Positions 25,962 through 34,788 of a DNA stretch of 64,000 nucleotides are shown piece after piece. A program made the position numbers and the translations under genes. Each line of letters opens with the position of its first letter. Positions within the stretch are counted from its first letter, which is position 1. The notes below the pieces were generated by a model. The model was not told where the DNA came from and did not search any database. It saw only the letters and a list, made by a program, of their open reading frames with translations. The stretch spans positions 186,001 to 250,000 of the forward strand of contig NZ_JAVLAS010000001.1 in assembly GCF_032190635.1 (NCBI RefSeq). The letters run 5' to 3'. The DNA is from Levilactobacillus zymae. GTDB lineage: Bacteria; Bacillota; Bacilli; Lactobacillales; Lactobacillaceae.

Positions 25962-26414
25962 ATGGCAAATTACATTCAAGAAATTCGTGCGTTGGTGGGC
26001 CACAAACCGATCATCCTTAACGCCGCGGGAGGCGTCCTCCTCAACGATCAGCAACAGGTCCTGTTAAACCTGCGGACCGACACCCATAATTGGAGTTTAC
26101 CTGGCGGGTACTTAGAATACGGCGAGACTTACGCCCAGGCCATGGTGCGCGAATATAAGGAAGATAGCGGCATCGACGTAAAAATCGTTAAGTCGCTCGG
26201 GGTCTTTGACCAAGGGGAGACCCGCTACCCTAACGGCGACGTCACCCAGGTGATTTGCCAGCTTTACCTGGTTGCGCCCATCGGCGGCCACACGCTCGAG
26301 CACGCCACCGACGAAACGTTGGACCTGAAATACTTCGACTTCGATCAATTGCCACCCCTGTTAAACGACCAGACGGCGGAAATGCTGGCCGCCGCGCAAC
26401 AACAGCTGCGCTAA
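25962..26414 (+). CDS. Nudix hydrolase
   Basis: The 150-residue protein carries a Nudix box, GGYLEYGETYAQAMVREYKE, followed by DSGI. The REXXEE core reads REYKED, so the last position is Asp. Preceding LNAAGGVLLNDQQQVLL is the usual first strand pair. Members hydrolyse nucleoside diphosphates linked to other moieties; the substrate is unknown. It is convergent with the GNAT gene at 26500. Confidence 0.85.
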   Translation: MANYIQEIRALVGHKPIILNAAGGVLLNDQQQVLLNLRTDTHNWSLPGGYLEYGETYAQAMVREYKEDSGIDVKIVKSLGVFDQGETRYPNGDVTQVICQLYLVAPIGGHTLEHATDETLDLKYFDFDQLPPLLNDQTAEMLAAAQQQLR

Positions 26415-26437
26415 GTTCCGTCAGTTAACTACGCCTC

Positions 26438-26488
26438 ACCAAAAGCGGTAGCGAAACACCCCACCCGGGAAATTTCGCTACCGCTTGG
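26438..26488. terminator. Bidirectional hairpin between Nudix and GNAT genes
   Basis: AAGCGGTAGCGAAA and TTTCGCTACCGCTT arms around a GC-rich loop. The T-run is short on both strands. Confidence 0.65.
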
Positions 26489-26499
26489 TGTCCTTCAGG

Positions 26500-27021
26500 T
26501 CATGTGGCCGATTCTTCATCCTGCGCCGTTGCTACGGGACGTTGAAACCCTAGCACCCTAGTTGGGAAGGTCTGCCGTTCCGCCACGTACTCCCCTGCCT
26601 GGACCAGCTGAGCGCCCTGGCGAGTATAGAAACGTAGCGCCGAATGGTTGCTGGCTAGGCAATCGGCGGTCCAGCCCGACCAATCGGCCACCCGGGCTTG
26701 CCACAAACGGTACCCCACACCCCGTTGCTGGCGTGCCGGATCGACGTACAGGCCGTAGACTTCCTGTGGATACGTGTCATTTATGGCTGGGTGGCTGCGC
26801 TGCGGTCCCCCAGCAATAAAGCCCAGAATCACCTGATTGTCTTCGGCAACCAGGACCCCGTCTGTCTGGTAACGTTGCTGCCACAGCTTCTGTCGTTGGG
26901 CGTAACTATGTTGGGCCACCACCGTTTGGGGTAACTTACCAGCATAGGCGACCCGCCAACTGGTCACGTGAATTCGGGCAATCGCCGCAACGTCTTGAGC
27001 CGTTGCTTCTCGAATCTCCAT
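26500..27021 (-). CDS. GNAT-family N-acetyltransferase
   Basis: The 173-residue protein has MEIREATAQDVAAIARIHVTSWRVAYAG at the N-terminus, as in acetyltransferases of the RimI-like kind, a beta-bulge strand VYGLYVDPARQQRGVG, whose RQQRGVG forms the acetyl-CoA pyrophosphate loop near residue 99, and NHSALRFYTRQGA near residue 124. The substrate is unknown. It is monocistronic and not linked to a target gene. Confidence 0.85.
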   Translation of the reverse strand: MEIREATAQDVAAIARIHVTSWRVAYAGKLPQTVVAQHSYAQRQKLWQQRYQTDGVLVAEDNQVILGFIAGGPQRSHPAINDTYPQEVYGLYVDPARQQRGVGYRLWQARVADWSGWTADCLASNHSALRFYTRQGAQLVQAGEYVAERQTFPTRVLGFQRPVATAQDEESAT

Positions 27022-27163
27022 CTAGGTTCCCACCTTTCTTAGTCGTGCCCAGTGTACCTTCTTCGTCCGCCCAGGAGAAGCTTTTAGCTCCAACTTTTCG
27101 TTCCGGTTCCCCGCGTTCGTGGTATTCTAGTAACCAAACTATTGATTTAGGGAGGTTTCACTT

Positions 27164-27697
27164 ATGAGTCTAAAGTACATCAAACGCGCCACCCCAGCGA
27201 ACTTACCGGCCATCATGGCCATCATCGACCACGCCAAGGCCATGCTCAAGGCCGACGGGAGTCCGCAGTGGCAGGACGGTTATCCGGACGAAACCACCCT
27301 CCGTCGCGACATCGCCGCCCAAAATTGCTGGGTGCTCATCGTCGACGATCAGGTCGCTGGGACGGCAACTACCATCGTGGCCGACGATCCGAACTACCGC
27401 GAAATCACCGGGGGCCACTGGGCCAATACGGTAGATCCCTACATGACCATTCACCGCATTGCGATTGGTCCCGCCTTTGCCGGTCAGCACCTCAGTTCGG
27501 TCTTTCTCTCGAACCTGGTCAGCCAGTATTACCAACAAGGCATCCGGAACTTCCGGATCGACACCCACGCGTTAAACCAACGGATGCAGGGATTAGCCAC
27601 CAGCTTCGGCTACCAGCACCGCGGTAAAATCTACGTGGACGAACCGGCCGCCAATCACGAGGACAACGCGCGTCTCGCGTACGAACTGAACCTTTGA
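27164..27697 (+). CDS. GNAT-family N-acetyltransferase
   Basis: The 177-residue protein resembles lactobacillar GNATs with an IKRATPANLPAIMAIIDHAKAML N-terminus. The acetyl-CoA strand is MTIHRIAIGPAFAGQHLSSVFL near residues 88-110, where the usual arginine-glycine loop is replaced by AFAGQHL, and a C-terminal LNQRMQGLATSFGYQHRGKIYV segment follows. The start has GGGAGG upstream. The substrate is unknown. Confidence 0.82.
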   Translation: MSLKYIKRATPANLPAIMAIIDHAKAMLKADGSPQWQDGYPDETTLRRDIAAQNCWVLIVDDQVAGTATTIVADDPNYREITGGHWANTVDPYMTIHRIAIGPAFAGQHLSSVFLSNLVSQYYQQGIRNFRIDTHALNQRMQGLATSFGYQHRGKIYVDEPAANHEDNARLAYELNL

Positions 27698-27718
27698 ATT
27701 TAGGTCAATGCACCACCA

Positions 27719-27783
27719 GGTCTGGGACTAAACGCCCGGACTTTTTTGGTCTCACCAAATAGCTGGTGCCGCAACGTGCGCCC
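27719..27783 (+). terminator. Terminator after the GNAT gene, with flanking repeat
   Basis: GTCTGGG and CCCGGAC arms followed by TTTTTT. Bases 27746-27783 begin with TTGG-N5-CCAA and resemble 25255-25292. The gap 27784-28050 otherwise contains only the promoter region of the EAL gene (TATAAT at 27998-28003). Confidence 0.8.
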
Positions 27784-28050
27784 CCCAATGTTTGATTGCG
27801 TTTAAACTCATCAGGAAAAATAAAGATGCATAACTGTATATCCCTTTCCATGATAACTTTTTCAATCCACGTATAAATCGTTTTCATCAATCGCAATTAT
27901 CGGCTTTTCGCTTAAAAAAACGTTTTCTCCCCGAAACAGCGTTACACATTAGCCAGATTGGCCAGCCAATATTTTAATTGTTTGATTGATTATGCGGTAT
28001 AATGGTCGCAAATATTTATACCTTAAAAGTTTATAGAAAAGGGGACCTTA

Positions 28051-28722
28051 ATGTATATGTATCGTTTTTTTGTCCAACCCCAAGTGAATGCGATGACGCA
28101 AAAGCTGATGGGTTACGAGCTTCTATTGCGGTCGTATTGTCATGATTATTGGGAAACACCGACCAATTTTGACGCTATCCCGATGGAACAACAAGTCTCA
28201 CTCTCCTATCAAGAAATCGTCAACATCTTTCGGGATCACCGGGACAATCCAACGATTTCATTCAACCTCAACCGTAAACAATTTACCGATAAGTTGACGA
28301 TTGGTAACCTGATCCATCTCACCAAGTCCGTCAAGGGACTCAACCTGGTCATTGAACTAACCGAAGCCCCCACACTCGAGGAACTTCAAAAGTACGTGGC
28401 CATTTACCGTGCATTTGGGATCAAACTCAGTCTCGACGATGTCGGTACCGATAATCCCTGGGGCCAACGAACTCAGGAAATCATGCCGTTTATGGACACC
28501 ATCAAGTTTGCCATGCAGAACTTCCGGCTACAACACCGGCAAGACGAACTGCTGGATAGCTTAAAGACCTGGCGCAAGATTGCCGATCTCTACCAGCTAG
28601 ACTTTATTCTGGAAGGCATCGAAGATAAGCAAGACGGAATCTTAGCCCAAGAATATAACGCACAGATGGCCCAAGGCTACTACTACAGTAAACCGATTCC
28701 CTACAACGCAGAATTAGCATAA
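28051..28722 (+). CDS. EAL-domain protein (cyclic-di-GMP phosphodiesterase-like)
   Basis: The 223-residue protein is a single EAL domain without GGDEF, PAS or membrane segments. Candidate metal- and substrate-binding residues are present: Glu23 in YELLLR (the EAL motif itself is ELL), Asn72 and Asn74, Glu102 in IELTE, Asp129-Asp130 in LDDVGT, Lys152, Glu188 in EGIED and Gln208 in QGYYYSKP. The loop-6 motif DDFG reads DDVG, which may matter for dimerisation. It could hydrolyse cyclic-di-GMP, or act as a binding or regulatory protein. No diguanylate cyclase is in the window. It is a single-gene unit with its own terminator. Confidence 0.82.
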   Translation: MYMYRFFVQPQVNAMTQKLMGYELLLRSYCHDYWETPTNFDAIPMEQQVSLSYQEIVNIFRDHRDNPTISFNLNRKQFTDKLTIGNLIHLTKSVKGLNLVIELTEAPTLEELQKYVAIYRAFGIKLSLDDVGTDNPWGQRTQEIMPFMDTIKFAMQNFRLQHRQDELLDSLKTWRKIADLYQLDFILEGIEDKQDGILAQEYNAQMAQGYYYSKPIPYNAELA

Positions 28723-28725
28723 CTT

Positions 28726-28768
28726 AAACTCCCTGATGACCCAGTTGGTATCAGAGAGTTTATTTTTT
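28726..28768 (+). terminator. Terminator after the EAL gene
   Basis: AAACTC-CTGAT and ATCAG-GAGTTT arms followed by ATTTTTTT. Confidence 0.85.
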
Positions 28769-28994
28769 TGCGCAAAAATAATCTGGGGGTGGTAGTGGTT
28801 TGGTCAATGTCGCATTTCCCTGGTTTGAAAATCATCGGCTGGTTTAACCACTCCCGTGAATTTCCGGAACGGTCTTGGCGGGGCTTACCCCGGCACTTTT
28901 TTCGACCCTGAAAACGAATTAGCCGGAGATGACCCCTTAACCATTCTTGGGGCTCTGTGACAAACCCGATAGGCAAAGAATCAAAAATGAGCTA

Positions 28995-29052
28995 CCATAT
29001 ATAGTATTAGCTACCGCCGGTCACACAAATCGTTGTGTGACGACGGCTATTT
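28995..29052 (+). promoter_or_regulatory. nrdD leader: NrdR-box-like motif and stem-loop
   Basis: CCATATATAG at 28995-29004 resembles the core of an NrdR box with one mismatch. At 29020-29041 GTCACACAA and TTGTGTGAC form a perfect nine-bp stem over ATCG, extended by GCCG/CGGC across a two-base bulge and followed by TATTTT. It is either an attenuator or a dyad operator for nrdDG. The remaining gap 28769-28994 shows no gene. Confidence 0.5.
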
Positions 29053-29073
29053 TGACAGAAAAGTGGGGATTGC

Positions 29074-31293
29074 ATGCAGACGACTTCAACGGATGTTTTA
29101 GACCAATTACGAGGACTGCCGGTCATCAAACGCGGCGGCACCCAGACCAAATTCCATCCCTATAAATTAAATTTCGTGCTTTCACAACTAGCACTCGACG
29201 CCGATCAGCAACACGCTGTCAAGCAGGCCCTGGTGGACCATTACCAGACGGCCAAACGAATCGACACACGCGACCTCCGCGCGACGTTACTGCTGGTTTT
29301 TGAGCAGCTCAACCTGGCACCAGCAGCCAAACGTTACCAGGACGTCTTCACCACCCAAAAACGCCGGTTTGCCGAAGCCACTAACGTTCAGGCACGGATC
29401 GAAAAACTCTTCAACCGCGACGATAGCGTGGTTCACGAAAATGCGAATAAGGACAGCAACGTGTTCAACACCCAACGTGACTTGGAAGCCGGGGCGGCTA
29501 ACCGGGCGTTGGGCCTACAGATGCTCCCCGACCTGGTGGCTAAGGCCCACCTGCGTGGCGACATCCACTGGCACGACCTGGACTATTCCCCGGTCACGCC
29601 GGAAACCAACTGTTGTCTGATCGACTTCGACGGCATGTTTGCCAACGGTTATAAGATTGGGAACGCCGAGGTCGAAACGCCTAACTCGATTCAGACCGCC
29701 ACGGCGCAGATGTCGCAGATCATCGCCAACGTGGCCTCCCTGCAATACGGCGGTTGCTCGGCCAACCGGGTCGACCAACTCTTGGCTCCCTACGCCGAAA
29801 AGAACTACCGCAAGCACCTCGCCGATGCCGAGAAGTGGGTGGCCGCCGAGAAACGGGACGACTACGCGCGTAGCAAGACCAAGAAGGACATCTACGACGC
29901 CATGCAGGCGCTGGAATACGAAATCAATACCTTGTACTCCTCCCAGGGTCAAACGCCGTTCACCACGGTTAATTTTGGTCTGGGGACCAGCTGGATCGAA
30001 CGGGCCATCCAACGATCAATTTTAGAGATCCGCATCAAGGGACTGGGCCGCGAACACCGCACGGCCATCTTCCCCAAGCTGATTTTCACCCTGAAACGCG
30101 GGCTGAACCTAGCACCCGGCGACCCCAACTACGATATCAAGGCCCTGGCCATCGAATGTTCGACCAAGCGGATGTACCCCGACCTGTTGATGTACGACAA
30201 GATCAAGGAACTCACCGGCAGCTTCAAGACGCCGATGGGGTGTCGGTCCTTTCTGCAAGGTTGGCGCGACGAGAATGGCCAAGAAGTTAACTCCGGGCGG
30301 ATGAACTTAGGCGTGGTCACGGTCAACCTGCCGCGAATTGCGTTAGCCGCGCACGGCGATCAACGTCTCTTCTGGGAAATCTTCGAAGAACGCATGGCTA
30401 CCTGTCACCAAGCCCTAGCTTACCGCATCGAACGGACCAAGCAGGCCCGCCCGGAAAACGCCCCACTACTGTACATGTACGGTGCCTTTGGCAAGCGGCT
30501 GCAGGCCGGCGACTCGGTCGACGAGCTCTTTAAGAACCAGCGGGCCACCATCTCACTGGGCTATATCGGCATCTACGAGGTCTGCACCACCTTCTTCGGG
30601 CCGAATTGGGAGAACAATCCCGACGCGCGGGCCTTTGGTGAAAAGGTGGTCCGGGCCATGCGCGAAAAGTGCAACGCCTGGGCGCAGGCCAGCGGTTACC
30701 ACTACAGCCTCTATTCGACGCCGGCCGAATCGTTGACCGACACCTTCTGCCGCGACGACATCGCCACATTTGGCCGCATCGCCGACATCACGGACAAGGA
30801 ATACTACACCAATAGTTTCCACTACGACGTCCGCAAGCACCCCACGCCATTTGATAAGCTGGGCCTAGAAGAGGTCTATCCCCAGTACGCTTCCGGGGGC
30901 TTCATTCACTATTGCGAATACCCGAACCTGCGTCAAAACCCCAAAGCCCTCGAAGCCGTGTGGGACTGGGCTTACGACCACGTGGGTTACTTAGGAACCA
31001 ACACGGCGATCGACCAATGCTTCAAGTGTGGGTTCAAGGGTGAATTCACGGCCACGGCCCGCGGCTTCGTCTGCCCGCAATGTGGCAACCACGATCCCAA
31101 GTTCTGTGACGTGGTCAAGCGGACCTGCGGCTACCTGGGCAACCCCCAACAACGGCCGATGGTTCACGGACGGCACGTGGAAATCGCGTCCCGTCGCAAA
31201 AATATGTCTCCGGAGATGATTAAACATGCCGCAACCTACGAAAAAGCCAAACAATCCGATGCCCAAAGAATGGTTAGCCGCGAACTTAAGTGA
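29074..31293 (+). CDS. nrdD: Anaerobic ribonucleoside-triphosphate reductase, large subunit
   Basis: The 739-residue class III reductase converts NTPs to dNTPs without oxygen. It has an N-terminal ATP-cone (about residues 14-105, starting VIKRGGTQTKFHPYKL), the barrel with TPMGCRSFL carrying an active-site cysteine near residue 389, a zinc site CFKCGF and CPQCG near residues 649-672, and the glycyl-radical loop RTCGYLGNP near 687. The radical glycine is present. It overlaps nrdG by 68 bases. This is the expected enzyme for anaerobic growth of a fermentative bacterium. Confidence 0.96.
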   Translation: MQTTSTDVLDQLRGLPVIKRGGTQTKFHPYKLNFVLSQLALDADQQHAVKQALVDHYQTAKRIDTRDLRATLLLVFEQLNLAPAAKRYQDVFTTQKRRFAEATNVQARIEKLFNRDDSVVHENANKDSNVFNTQRDLEAGAANRALGLQMLPDLVAKAHLRGDIHWHDLDYSPVTPETNCCLIDFDGMFANGYKIGNAEVETPNSIQTATAQMSQIIANVASLQYGGCSANRVDQLLAPYAEKNYRKHLADAEKWVAAEKRDDYARSKTKKDIYDAMQALEYEINTLYSSQGQTPFTTVNFGLGTSWIERAIQRSILEIRIKGLGREHRTAIFPKLIFTLKRGLNLAPGDPNYDIKALAIECSTKRMYPDLLMYDKIKELTGSFKTPMGCRSFLQGWRDENGQEVNSGRMNLGVVTVNLPRIALAAHGDQRLFWEIFEERMATCHQALAYRIERTKQARPENAPLLYMYGAFGKRLQAGDSVDELFKNQRATISLGYIGIYEVCTTFFGPNWENNPDARAFGEKVVRAMREKCNAWAQASGYHYSLYSTPAESLTDTFCRDDIATFGRIADITDKEYYTNSFHYDVRKHPTPFDKLGLEEVYPQYASGGFIHYCEYPNLRQNPKALEAVWDWAYDHVGYLGTNTAIDQCFKCGFKGEFTATARGFVCPQCGNHDPKFCDVVKRTCGYLGNPQQRPMVHGRHVEIASRRKNMSPEMIKHAATYEKAKQSDAQRMVSRELK

Positions 31294-31807
31294 GCAATAC
31301 GTCGCGGATTACAAGGCCTTTAACTTCGTAGATGGTGAAGGCGTCCGCTGCAGTCTCTACCTCAGCGGCTGCCCCTTCCATTGTCCGGGCTGTTACAACG
31401 TGGCGGCGCAAAACTTCCACTACGGTCAACCCTACTCGCAAGACCTGGAAGACCAGATCATTGAAGACCTCAGCCAGGATTACGTCCAGGGCTTAACCTT
31501 ACTGGGCGGTGAACCCTTCCTCAACACCCAGGTCGCCATTCGCATCTGCGAACGCGTCCGCCAAGAATTCGGCCACACCAAGGATATCTGGTCCTGGTCG
31601 GGGTACTACTGGGACGAACTGTTAAAGGATTCTGACGACAAATTAAAGCTCCTGTCGCTAATCGACATCCTGGTCGACGGGCGTTTTCTGGAAACTGAGA
31701 AAGATCTCAGTCTGCAATTCCGAGGCAGCTCCAACCAACGCATCATCAACGTCCCCCAGTCGTTACAGACCGGCGACGTGGTGTTGTGGGATAAATTAGT
31801 GCATTAA
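31226..31807 (+). CDS. nrdG: Anaerobic ribonucleotide reductase activating protein
   Basis: The 193-residue radical-SAM activase has the cluster motif CPFHCPGC (CxxxCxxC) near residue 50 and GGEP in LTLLGGEPFLN near 91. It makes the glycyl radical on NrdD. The chosen start, ATG 31226, lies inside the nrdD 3' end and follows GGAG; the next ATG at 31259 has no ribosome site. The deep overlap implies translational coupling. Its terminator is at 31851-31894. Confidence 0.95.
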   Translation: MPQPTKKPNNPMPKEWLAANLSEQYVADYKAFNFVDGEGVRCSLYLSGCPFHCPGCYNVAAQNFHYGQPYSQDLEDQIIEDLSQDYVQGLTLLGGEPFLNTQVAIRICERVRQEFGHTKDIWSWSGYYWDELLKDSDDKLKLLSLIDILVDGRFLETEKDLSLQFRGSSNQRIINVPQSLQTGDVVLWDKLVH

Positions 31808-31850
31808 TCCTGCTTACTCGCACGTATCCAGTTTATAAACATTAACGTCT

Positions 31851-31894
31851 AAATGGCCATTATTCCAAGTTTAGGAATAATGGCCATTTTTGCT
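31851..31894 (+). terminator. nrdDG terminator
   Basis: AAATGGCCATTATTCC and GGAATAATGGCCATTT arms followed by TT, a 16-bp perfect stem. Confidence 0.92.
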
Positions 31895-31978
31895 TTAACC
31901 GCAACCAGTTATTTTCGAAAGTAATTGTTGAGATTCCATTCACCAGATGTGTAATCAATCATGTGTTTAGTAGATGGA

Positions 31979-32007
31979 TTGACTTATTAATCACAACCAA
32001 CTATGCT
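31979..32007 (+). promoter_or_regulatory. Promoter upstream of the small secreted protein
   Basis: TTGACT and TATGCT with a 17-bp spacer, about 100 bp upstream of the start at 32105. Confidence 0.6.
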
Positions 32008-32104
32008 TAACCTGCGTTTTACGGGATTATCCGGTCTGGCTAACCGTGTCGTCCCACCTGGTTTGTATTGTCGCCGTCCAGCTACTCAATGAAGGAGTGT
32101 CCTC

Positions 32105-32549
32105 ATGTCTCAATCTCATATCTTGCTAGTTATCGCCAGTGCCCTATTGGTGGCTCCCGCGTTTCCCGTGACTACCGCTAATGCTGCCACGACCCATAAA
32201 GGGATGCCCAAGGCCCTATTGGGAAAGTTCAAACGGCATACCAAGTTCCAAACCATTAAGGGTAAAACCTACGAATATGCCCGCCTTTATTGGGGCAAGA
32301 AGCACGGTTTTGCTAGCGGCTCAACCTATGCCGATACATACTACAGCCATGTTAGATACTACAAATCATTAGGTCACAAAACCTATAAATTATATTACAA
32401 CGAACCCATCACCGGTAAACACCAAACGATCTACGTTCGCCGTTTCAATGCTAATAAAGTGGGGGTTAAAGGCCACTGTGCACGGTCATTATTATACTTA
32501 CAACAGTCGCAAACCCGTCCTCAACTATAATTATAACTGGATTGGGTAG
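32105..32549 (+). pseudogene. Small secreted protein with a 3' frameshift
   Basis: The first frame gives 141 residues: a signal peptide ending near TANAA (residue 28), then a basic, tyrosine-rich domain. The tail of this frame (CARSLLYLQQSQTRPQL) looks unlike the rest. One base over, from 32472 on, the sequence reads VHGHYYTYNSRKPVLNYNYN and ends at TAG 32547-32549, which matches the style of the protein. A single extra base near 32470 would explain it; the full span is 3n+1 long. It may be a real truncation or a sequencing error. Function is unknown; a cell-envelope role is possible. GAAGGAG precedes the start. Confidence 0.6.
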
Positions 32550-32685
32550 TTTAATTATTAATTAACCCACCCAGCACCCCATCGCTAATATTAATTAGTG
32601 TTTTTTAATAAATATCTTCATCCATTACTTCTATGTATAGCCCTGCTTTTAGCAGTTATCTCTTTAAAAAATTAGAATTTTCTGG

Positions 32686-32714
32686 TTGACAAGTCCCGTT
32701 CCTCAGGCTATTGT
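32686..32714 (+). promoter_or_regulatory. Promoter of the T-box/oppA-like unit
   Basis: TTGACA and TATTGT separated by 17 bp, just upstream of the T-box leader. Confidence 0.75.
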
Positions 32715-32721
32715 TAGAGTC

Positions 32722-33003
32722 ACATTAGAAAAACAGATAACTAAAGCAACGCCAGGAAGAGTAGTCGTTTCCGCTAAGCAAAGAGACCACCGGTAGCTGA
32801 GAAGGTGGCTTACAACTTAACGACGAAGATGAGCCTGGCTGGCAGAATGCGCGGTGCAAGCCGCCATTTCGACTTGTGGCCCGTTAACGCCACCGACTTT
32901 TGGCAACAGAAGTTACGGAGATGTTGAATGTGAGTTCAACGTGAAATTAGGTGGTACCGCGAGTAATCGTCCTTATGTAATCAAACATAAGGACGATTTT
33001 TTA
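32722..33003 (+). ncRNA. T-box riboswitch, predicted methionine-specific
   Basis: The leader holds a stem I (GCCAGG with CCTGGC, AGTA internal-loop motif), the T-box AGGTGGTACCGCG at 32949-32961, and a terminator AATCGTCCTTATG/CATAAGGACGATT with T-run at 32965-33003. Aligning its specifier loop (GAAG-ATG-AG) with that of the asnA T-box (GAAT-AAC-C, Asn) places ATG at 32829-32831 in the specifier position. The T-box bulge TGGT suits an A discriminator. The element is certain; the methionine call is inference. Confidence 0.92.
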
Positions 33004-33026
33004 GTTTTCTAGAGGAGATGGCGTTC

Positions 33027-34670
33027 ATGCAACATAAGGGAATTTATTTAGGATTATCCACACTCGCACTACTCACGCTGGCTGGTTGTGGGGCCAAGTC
33101 CAGCAGCAACGGTGGCAACGCCAAGTACGCCGCTAAACAGGAATTGAATTGGACCGTTAGCTCCGAATTAGCCGCTAACGACATCCCCAAGGCCACCGAT
33201 ACCCTGAGTTTCACGGTCTTACAGAACACCCAAGAAGGGCTGTACCGCTTGAACAAATCTGGGACCCCCAAGAACGCGTTAGCCACCAGTACCAAGGTCA
33301 CTAACGGCGGCAAGACCTACACCTTCAACCTGCGCAAGAACGCCAAGTGGTCCAACGGCCAACCCGTTACGGCCAAGGACTTCGTCTATTCCTGGCAACG
33401 CACGTTAGCGCCGAAGACCGCTTCGCAAGACGCTTTTTACCTCTATCAGGTCAAGAATGCCGAAGCCGTCAACAAGGGCAAGAAACCGTTGAGTTCACTA
33501 GGCATCAAAGCCGATGGCAACTACAAGCTGACCGTCAACCTGACCAAGCCCGTGTCCTACTTCAAGAAGTTATTGGCCTGGCCGCTCTTCTACCCGGTCA
33601 ACCAAAAGGCCGTCGCCAAGTACGGCAAGGCTTACGGAACCACGGCCGACAAGACGGTCTACAACGGCCCCTTCCGTCTGACCAAGTGGAACGGGACCAG
33701 CAAGTCCTGGACGTTGGCGAAGAACCCCACCTACTGGGATAAAGCCGCGGTTCACCTGACCAAGATCAACGAACAGGTCACCGAAAGCACTACGACCAGC
33801 TACAACCTTTTCAACTCGAAGAAAACCGACGAGACGTTACTTAACGGCCAACAGGTCAAGAACAACAAGAACAACGAAAACTTCGTTAAGCGCCTGCCAA
33901 CCGGGTCGCAACGCCTGGACTTGAACGAAAAGAAGGTCAAGGCCTTCAAGAACGTCAACGTTCGTAAAGCCTTCTCTGCGGCCATCGACCGAAACCAACT
34001 GGTTAAGGACGTGTTACAAGATGGTTCCGTAGCCTCCAAGGGCTTCGTCCCCGCCGGCATGGGCAATAACCCCAAGACCGGGGAAGCCTTCAACCAAGAG
34101 GCCAGCGTGAATTCTGCCGTCTCCTACAACCTCAAAAAGGCCAAGCAACTCTTAGCCAAGGGCTACAAGGAATCCGGCACCAAGTCGATCAACGCCACGT
34201 TGTCCGTGTCCGACACCGACTCCAGTAAACAAGTCGCCGAATTTGTCCAAAGCGCCCTGGAAAAGTTACCGGGCGTCAAGATCAGCATCAAGACGGTACC
34301 ATTCGTCCAGCTGATCACCCAGCAAAATAACGGCAACTACGAGTTGACCTTTAGTGGTTGGCAATCCGTGTTCGCCGACCCGATCAACTTCCTGGACGTC
34401 TTCGAAAGTAACTCCAGCTACAACACCACGGGCTGGAAGAACAGCCAGTACGACCAGTTATTGGACCAAGCCGAAAACCAAGACGGGAACCAACCAAGCA
34501 AGCGGTGGACCAAGTTAGTCGCCGCCGAAAAGGTCTTGATGAACGACCAAGGCACGATTCCGCTGTACCAACAAGCCCAATCACAACTGTTGCGGAAGAA
34601 CGTCAAGAACGTGATTTACAACCCCGCTGGTGTGCCTTATGACTTCAAACTGACTTACATTGCTAAATAA
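33027..34670 (+). CDS. Oligopeptide ABC transporter substrate-binding lipoprotein (OppA family)
   Basis: The protein of about 547 residues has a lipoprotein signal with lipobox LAGC, then the extracellular solute-binding family 5 fold: FTVLQNTQEGLYRLNKSGTPKNALA, WSNGQPVTAKDFVYSWQRTL and NVNVRKAFSAAIDRNQLV are typical. ATG 33027 is nine bases after AGGAG; the ATG at 33018 overlaps the ribosome site and is rejected. The gene stands alone with a terminator, so the permease and ATPase are elsewhere. Control by a T-box, probably read by tRNA-Met, suggests induction when methionine-charged tRNA is low, with peptides as the amino-acid source. Confidence 0.9.
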   Translation: MQHKGIYLGLSTLALLTLAGCGAKSSSNGGNAKYAAKQELNWTVSSELAANDIPKATDTLSFTVLQNTQEGLYRLNKSGTPKNALATSTKVTNGGKTYTFNLRKNAKWSNGQPVTAKDFVYSWQRTLAPKTASQDAFYLYQVKNAEAVNKGKKPLSSLGIKADGNYKLTVNLTKPVSYFKKLLAWPLFYPVNQKAVAKYGKAYGTTADKTVYNGPFRLTKWNGTSKSWTLAKNPTYWDKAAVHLTKINEQVTESTTTSYNLFNSKKTDETLLNGQQVKNNKNNENFVKRLPTGSQRLDLNEKKVKAFKNVNVRKAFSAAIDRNQLVKDVLQDGSVASKGFVPAGMGNNPKTGEAFNQEASVNSAVSYNLKKAKQLLAKGYKESGTKSINATLSVSDTDSSKQVAEFVQSALEKLPGVKISIKTVPFVQLITQQNNGNYELTFSGWQSVFADPINFLDVFESNSSYNTTGWKNSQYDQLLDQAENQDGNQPSKRWTKLVAAEKVLMNDQGTIPLYQQAQSQLLRKNVKNVIYNPAGVPYDFKLTYIAK

Positions 34671-34685
34671 CAAATAGACACGACC

Positions 34686-34724
34686 CAAAAACGACCTGCA
34701 GATTCTTTTGCAGATCGTTTTTTA
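34686..34724 (+). terminator. Terminator after the oppA-like gene
   Basis: AACGACCTGCA and TGCAGATCGTT arms followed by TTTTT. Confidence 0.88.
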
Positions 34725-34788
34725 CTAGTAATTAAGTGATAGTCTCAGCTCAAGAAGTAAATATTAAACATTACTCTGTCTACCATTA

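Noticed and set aside
29515..30012. 165-residue minus-strand frame inside nrdD
   Set aside because: A shadow of a GC-rich, strongly coding plus-strand gene; no ribosome site or family resemblance.
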